Assembly: GCF_026151205.1 (NCBI RefSeq)
Contig: NC_087082.1
Coordinates: forward strand, 9,742,901 to 9,806,900
Length of the DNA: 64,000 nt
Reading direction: 5' to 3'
DNA from: Bolinopsis microptera
Taxonomy: Eukaryota; Ctenophora; Tentaculata; Lobata; Bolinopsidae
Under the pieces are notes generated by a model, which ran no database searches, was not told the DNA's origin, and worked only from the letters and a program-made list of their open reading frames with translations. The position numbers and the translations under genes were made by a program. Positions 58,789-64,000 of the stretch are shown one piece after another (the first letter of the stretch is position 1; every line of letters begins with the position of its first letter).

Positions 58789-59379
58789 TTATCCTTCAGG
58801 AACCATTTTAGTCTGTTCAAATATTGATGCAGTCTGATCAGATTCAGTCTGATCAGATTCAGTCTGATCATTGAGTCTGAAATAAGGAGGCTGAGTCTTC
58901 CTCAAATCTTGTATCCTAGACCAAGGCCACAGTAACCACGTAACCTTCCCCACAATCATCTTCTCGTGTAACTGCCCGTACTCATTACTGTCCCTGCCTG
59001 CAGTGTCCCTGTTATCCGCCTCCACCCACACATACCCGGGTTTTATCAGCACTGGACTTCCACCACTCTTCATTAACTTACTCGGTACGATAGTCTGTCC
59101 AGAAGTAGCTGCAACACGCTTCATTGCTAGTCTGTTACCGTGTTTAGGTGACCTGAACACCACAATGTCACCCACCAGCGGTGTGAAGGAGAACTTGCTC
59201 AGCCAGACACGCTCCCGGAGTAGGGTACGTGTTGGACCAGGGTTCAGGGTGGGGGACATGGACCGGCCCCGGACAGTGTGGACGTAGCCCACGTTATCGT
59301 AGAATAAAACGGAGAGAACTCCTCCTCCCACAAACCATTTGGACATTTGCCATATCTTGTTAACTCTTGTTTGCCACAT
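58789..59379 (-). CDS. IMMP2L: Mitochondrial inner membrane protease subunit 2
   Basis: A single-exon, 196-residue S26-family signal peptidase. It removes sorting signals from proteins facing the mitochondrial intermembrane space. The catalytic serine lies in GRSMSPTLNP (Ser40) and the general-base lysine in LAMKRVAA (Lys87). The family boxes GDIVVFRSP (70-78), YVWVEADN and GRDSNEYG are present. An N-terminal hydrophobic stretch (about 16-28) can anchor it in the inner membrane. The C-terminus is extended by a low-complexity repeat (DQTESDQTESDQTA) from an 18-bp-type DNA repeat, absent from the human protein as I know it. It lies between RIOK3 and ELP2 on the same strand with gaps of about 0.5 kb. 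Confidence 0.94.
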   Translation of the reverse strand: MWQTRVNKIWQMSKWFVGGGVLSVLFYDNVGYVHTVRGRSMSPTLNPGPTRTLLRERVWLSKFSFTPLVGDIVVFRSPKHGNRLAMKRVAATSGQTIVPSKLMKSGGSPVLIKPGYVWVEADNRDTAGRDSNEYGQLHEKMIVGKVTWLLWPWSRIQDLRKTQPPYFRLNDQTESDQTESDQTASIFEQTKMVPEG

Positions 59380-59898
59380 GTTGGCTGGTGTTACATTCCT
59401 TTCTTATCTGTTAGTAGTGTTGTGACATTCCAAGGGGAGAGCTGTTTGTAAAAGCACTGTTAAAGATTATCATCATTATCGTTTTAACAGCCAGTGAATT
59501 TCTAAAAATATTTTCACTTGGCGAATTGTAGTCAATGATAACGAAGAGTTTGGATTTCTATGGAAAGCAGTTAAAGAAATTAATTCACTAACTTTCACAA
59601 TAAAAACATTTTTACAATAAATGAGTACATACCTAAAAATGTTTTGAAAGGTCAAAATGTCAACCAAGAGGATCAGAATTAAATAAATCAGACTAAAGTA
59701 AATAAATCAGATTCTCCTAAGTCCTACTATTAGCATTTTTTAGGAACTGTTAATAAACTAAATAGTCTCCCAATAGCTAATGTTACAATTACAACTCACA
59801 GCACTTGTGAACTAAGTATTTCTAAACTAACACATTTCCCCAACTCCAATAAAACCATTCACAAAGTCCTACTCAACAGAAAGTTCCCCCAGTAATCC

Positions 59899-62800
59899 TT
59901 ACTCCTGTCCTGTACTGCTACAAGGTTCTGCATTACCTTGTAAACTCTCCTCCCCCCTGTCTCCTTCCTGCTGACTTTCTTCTCCCCTAGCCTCCTCTTC
60001 TTCTTCCTCCTCTTCTTCGCTATCACTATCAGATAAAAGGATTGTCTCTTGAAAAGATGTCTCAAAAGCGTAGTCAGTAGCTGTTGAACCATGCTTGAAG
60101 TCTTTTATTTCTTTTCGTTGTAAGTGCTCTATCTGTGGAAATTTGCAAAGCTGTTATACAATTGTTTTCATAGTTTTAAGGAAACGATCTGATTGACATT
60201 ATAGCTTCAGCTAGTGATATCCTACACAACTCATAGCTAGTCAAGTTCTGAATGAACAGAGATGAAACTAAGATTAGAGCAGTAACAAGAGACAACATAA
60301 ATAAGACTTACCCTAGCCACAAAAGTAGCTTCATCTGTGTACTCTACTTCCAATCCTGTCACGTGACAAAACATTTTCCTAGGATCTGCGACATTCTTCA
60401 ACCCCCGAGAGTGGAAATATTTGTACATATTCGTACAATCTCTGAAAATTGAAATATTTGTGTAGTACACAGGATTTCTGATTTTATGTTTGTATAACAT
60501 TCATACAATTTCTGGCAGTTAAATATCAGGTTAATGTGATGTTTGTAATTTGGAAGTGTTACACTGAAAATAATTATATCAAAGTATGTTCGTGCAGTGT
60601 GTCCATCAATATTATAAGTGCAAGTAATACTATCATAATACTGATTAAAATTAGCATATAATTATCATATATTAGCATATTATATGTTGCTAGATTCTCA
60701 CAAAACTTAAAATGCTTAAAATTAATATCATTTCAGACACAGCTAAATAGGTAGTCACGCTCGTCAGGGGATCTAAACCCTTTTCTCTACACTTCAGGCC
60801 ACTACACTACTGAGTTAGTTTATTACAAATACAATGTAATAATTAGTATTTGTGCGCAGTGTACTGTTATTATATGGGACTTGTTTTTGAAACCAAACAA
60901 ATAAAAAGCTCGAAAATACGAAAAGATCTGTCATCACGTGAACCACTCATCGTAACTGTTAAAAACCAACTCTGGAAATAGAGAAATAAGGCAACCTCAC
61001 CCCCAATATAACTACCTAGACATATTAACTACCTGTATAGATAAGTAAGAGCTGAGGGATGGTCAGTAAGGACTGCTTGTGATAGGTCTATAAAGTGCAA
61101 AACTCCGTTAGACCAAAGTAAGTTATATTCGCTAAGATCAGCGTGTACTAGCTTACTTTTACTGTGCATTGCCTGAAACATTAATTAATTAATTAAGTAT
61201 CATTAATATTATCAACTCACTAAGAAGTGTTATTTGTAGTGTCTTGTCAGATAAGACTTGCTCATTAAAAAACATAGCTTTTAGAAAAATAAAATAAATC
61301 AAAAATAAAAAATGAAGTCAAATGTGATAAATCATAACGAATTAAGTTTTGTTCAGGACGTTATAGAAGGAATTGATTTAATGTAGTCCGAGGATTCCTA
61401 ACTCTCCTTGCGTCCAAATATGGTCTTTCTCTTCTCTCATAAATGAATTTTAATACATAGTTGGACAGCAAATTATCAAAAGGAAATAAATAATGAAGGA
61501 AAGTTTTGTCACTTACAATGAGTTTCATTACACGGTGAAATTTTTAAAATTATAAAAATAGCGTTGATTTGGTTAGATTAGAGTGACAAGAATTTAATTT
61601 ACTACTCAGTATATTGCTGACCATCATGCCGGATAGCAGTTGCTGATAGGCGGATTTTAACTGGTCGGATGAGAAGGCAGCATCGTGGAGGGTCGGGGCC
61701 GGAACACCGTTAGATCCTGATTAAAAACCTATTTATACTTTTTATTTGGCAAGTTTAAAACTGTCCTAACAAAAAAAATCTACCCCAAGGGTTATGAGTT
61801 GCACCGAAATCAGGCACCATCACCCTTACCAATAAAGCTGAGAAGTAGCAACTGTTTTCTGTGAGCCACCACTTCAGGCACCCTTACCAATAAAGCTGAG
61901 AAGTAGCAACTGTTTTCTGTGAGCCACCACTTCAGGCACCCTTACCAATAAAGCTGAGAAGTAGCAACTGTTTTCTGTGAGCCACCACTTCAGGCACCCT
62001 TACCAATAAAGCTGAGAAGTAGCAACTGTTTTCTGTGAGCCACCACTTCAGGCACCCTTACCAATAAAGCTGAGAAGTAGCAACTGTTTTCTGTGAGCCA
62101 CCACTTCAGGCACCCTTACCAATAAAGCTGAGAAGTAGCAACTGTTTTCTGTGAGCCACCACTTCAGGCACCCTTACCAATAAAGCTGAGAAGTAGCAAC
62201 TGTTTTCTGTGAGCCACCACTTCTGGACACAATATCCCCGCTCTCCTCAACCTGTTCAGATTGTTAACTTCCTTCATAGCCCATACCTCTATTAGTTTCT
62301 TTGTTCTGTTGTTAACCACTTTAGTGTACCTTAATAATATGTACTGTTTAAATTATCTTAGAAATATTGCTTTTGACAGAGCAAATTGACGCAAGCTTTG
62401 TGATTCTGTTTTTTAGAGAAAGATAAGATATCAGCGTTTACACTATCTGTTATTTAGAACTTTATAATAAGTGTACCTGTCATCCAAGTACTCTCTCCTC
62501 CTCCGGAACTCGTTTAAACTGGTCTTGTGGATCTTGAATACACACTCAGCTGGTACGGGTATTGACTCGTTACCCAGCCCTGGCAGCCTGAAACAGACTG
62601 GATTAGTTGTGGATCAATACAAATAATTGGATGTGATAAGCTGAACATGTTGAAGGCTATGCATACTGAAACTGTGTGATGATCTCATTTTTGCTTCAGG
62701 AGAGTAAACGAAAGACTCGATAAAATTTATCAATGATCTAATTGATGATTTAAAAGGGAATTTTAAATCCTAAGAGTAAGAGCAAATAGTTGACCGTTGA

Positions 62801-64000
62801 AAAAGTCAGCCCACCGTATCTTCAGATAAAAAGATAAAATAAACTGAAAAAGTTAAAAACTGAAAAATGTAAAGTACCTGCCACCGTTACAGTGTATAAT
62901 AACACTCTCCTTGCCAGTGCTGATAATACCGTTTATCTTATTAACTATCCCACTGTTCAACATTTTCAACATCACTACCCTCGTTCTCTTGTCCAACACT
63001 TTCTCCTATCAACATTGCAATTTAAAATTAATTGAAATTTAATTAATTGCAATTTAATTAATTGCAATTTAATTAATTGCAATTTAATTAATTGCAATTT
63101 AAGTAATTGCAATTTAATTAATTGCAATTTAATTAATTGCAATTTAATTAATAATTGAAATTTAATTGTAATTACAATCCTGCTTCAGAGGAGGGGTATC
63201 GAGCATTAAACTCAAGTTATCAAATGTGATTTTGTTTGGCATATAGGCTACCCAACGAAGGAAAAAAACAAATCAGGTTCACTCTTAATGATTATTATTT
63301 GTTACATTTTATTTGAAAAGTTATCAACGATTAAGCTATAAAATTAAAAAGAAAAGGTGAAAAGCCTCACATGAGTAGAGATATCCCTCCTATCCTTCAC
63401 CCTAACACCATCAAACTTAGACTTATGCGCCTCAACTTGCAGCTCGTTGTAAACTTTATGGGGCACCTTGATCCCTGTAAAATCACCAGTGTTGAACTCA
63501 ATGTTGAAGGTGTCTGTTATCTTCTTCTGGTTGCGGGCCATGTTAGCCGCCTTGTCGTGCTTAGTACGACTCGGGTCTGACACTACTTCCGGTACTTCTG
63601 TAAATACATAAATTATCTCATCTAATTCTTGACGAAAATATTTATACAGACTTTATATTAAGTTAAACCTCAAACAAGCTTTTGGTACTGTCGCTAGAAA
63701 ACGATTATAATTCCGTTTTGAAAATCAGTACAAAAGAAGATAAGCTCAATGCACTACAGTGTAGTACTAGTGCTATACAGTGTAGATAATACACAGGTCT
63801 CTTACCGTAGAAACTCTCTTCCTCATCCTCAGAGAACTCATCCATATCCTGATCACGGTACTGGGTACCTCTGAAGGAACTCATGGTTACCTTAGCATTC
63901 CCGTTCCTGTGCTTCTCCTCAGCCATTCTCTCAGTGTCTATTTGGTTTTGTAACATGGCTGCTAGTAGCGCGTCGTTTGCTGTATTCTCGTCATCTTCTG
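59899..64000 (-). CDS. RIOK3: RIO kinase 3 (5' end beyond the window)
   Basis: Nine exons in phase: 63806-64000 (continuing right), 63371-63597, 62878-63005, 62477-62587, 62178-62329, 61622-61716, 61033-61172, 60312-60441, 59899-60132. The RIO3 N-terminal signature (TKHDKAANMARNQKK, GIKVPHKVYNELQ) distinguishes it from RIO1 and RIO2. Kinase features: nucleotide loop STGKESVI, a lysine segment VFKIHKTSLNEFRRRREY, WAMKEVNNLNRLRRAGI, the hinge QLLLLSFIG, the catalytic loop LVHADLSEYNLLW, and the metal-binding Asp in IDLSQAV (usual form IDVSQS). The C-terminus is acidic (poly-Glu after DSDSEEE). RIOK3 works on pre-40S ribosome maturation and innate signalling in vertebrates. The donor of exon 62178-62329 is copied seven times downstream. 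Confidence 0.93.
60752..60815 (-). repeat. tRNA-like (SINE-type) fragment in RIOK3 intron
   Basis: On the minus strand the order is CAGTAGTGTAGTGGCCTGAA (A-box-like) then, about 15 bases later, GGGTTTAGATCCCCTGA (B-box-like T arm). It lacks convincing acceptor and anticodon stems, so it is more likely a tRNA-derived SINE scrap than a working tRNA. Confidence 0.4.
61817..62222 (-). repeat. 58-bp array copying a RIOK3 exon end and donor
   Basis: Seven copies of a 58-base unit. On the minus strand each is about 45 bases of the 3' end of exon 62178-62329 (GTGGTGGCTCACAG ... CAGCTTTATTG) plus the donor GTAAGGGTGCCTGA. The copy nearest the exon is the true junction; the other six are intact look-alike exon ends and donors in the intron. 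Confidence 0.95.
63020..63170. repeat. 16-bp AT-rich repeat in RIOK3 intron
   Basis: About nine copies of TTGCAATTTAATTAA, itself near-palindromic. It lies just upstream of the acceptor of exon 62878-63005. Confidence 0.9.

Noticed and set aside
59859..60092. Lysine-rich open frame overlapping the RIOK3 last exon
   Set aside because: It is a shifted frame of the acidic RIOK3 C-terminus. The in-phase frame continues from the previous exon and ends at 59,899.

Overview
This window is nuclear DNA of an animal. The evidence is many short coding exons with GT-AG introns, single-copy metazoan housekeeping genes (RIOK3, IMMP2L, ELP2, TAF7, PLAA), a Penelope-like retroelement, a hAT-type MITE and very abundant minisatellite DNA. 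An SRCR/cysteine-rich receptor, an aerolysin-like secreted protein and a BCCT-family transporter fit a marine, possibly non-bilaterian invertebrate, but the sequence alone does not identify the species.

Layout. 1-7.0 kb: gene-free repeat territory with a LINE tail fragment, inverted-repeat elements, a 51-bp minisatellite carrying a hAT MITE, and a foldback element. 7.05-10.95 kb: a full-length Penelope-like element (minus strand) with direct terminal repeats. 11.76-20.88 kb: a two-exon SRCR/GCC receptor-like gene (minus) whose single intron holds 5.2 kb of 14-bp satellite. 23.2-35.6 kb: PLAA (minus, 17 exons) with an intronless BCCT transporter gene (plus) inside intron 11. 36.3-50.7 kb: TAF7 (minus, 9 exons) with three intronless genes inside its introns: a TPR-like protein (plus), an aerolysin-like protein (minus) and a multipass membrane protein (minus). 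51.05-58.3 kb: ELP2 (minus, 13 exons). 58.8-59.4 kb: IMMP2L (minus, one exon). 59.9 kb to the right edge: RIOK3 (minus, 5' end outside the window).

I rebuilt the exon chains by hand. Each junction carries GT-AG and keeps phase, giving complete open reading frames of 735 codons for PLAA, 340 for TAF7 and 756 for ELP2. The housekeeping genes act in separate processes: ubiquitin/p97 adaptor work, general transcription, Elongator tRNA modification, mitochondrial protein maturation and 40S ribosome maturation. They share orientation and close spacing rather than a pathway.

The most unusual signal is that many tandem arrays sit exactly on splice junctions of these genes. They copy the exon edge plus the donor or acceptor up to about 24 times (RIOK3, TAF7, PLAA exons 1, 2, 3 and 5), or abut the acceptor (ELP2). 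A second signal is that intronless accessory genes are nested inside introns of intron-rich housekeeping genes. One stretch in an ELP2 intron (about 52.8-53.87 kb) looks like a heavily corrupted copy of its neighbour and may be an assembly artefact.
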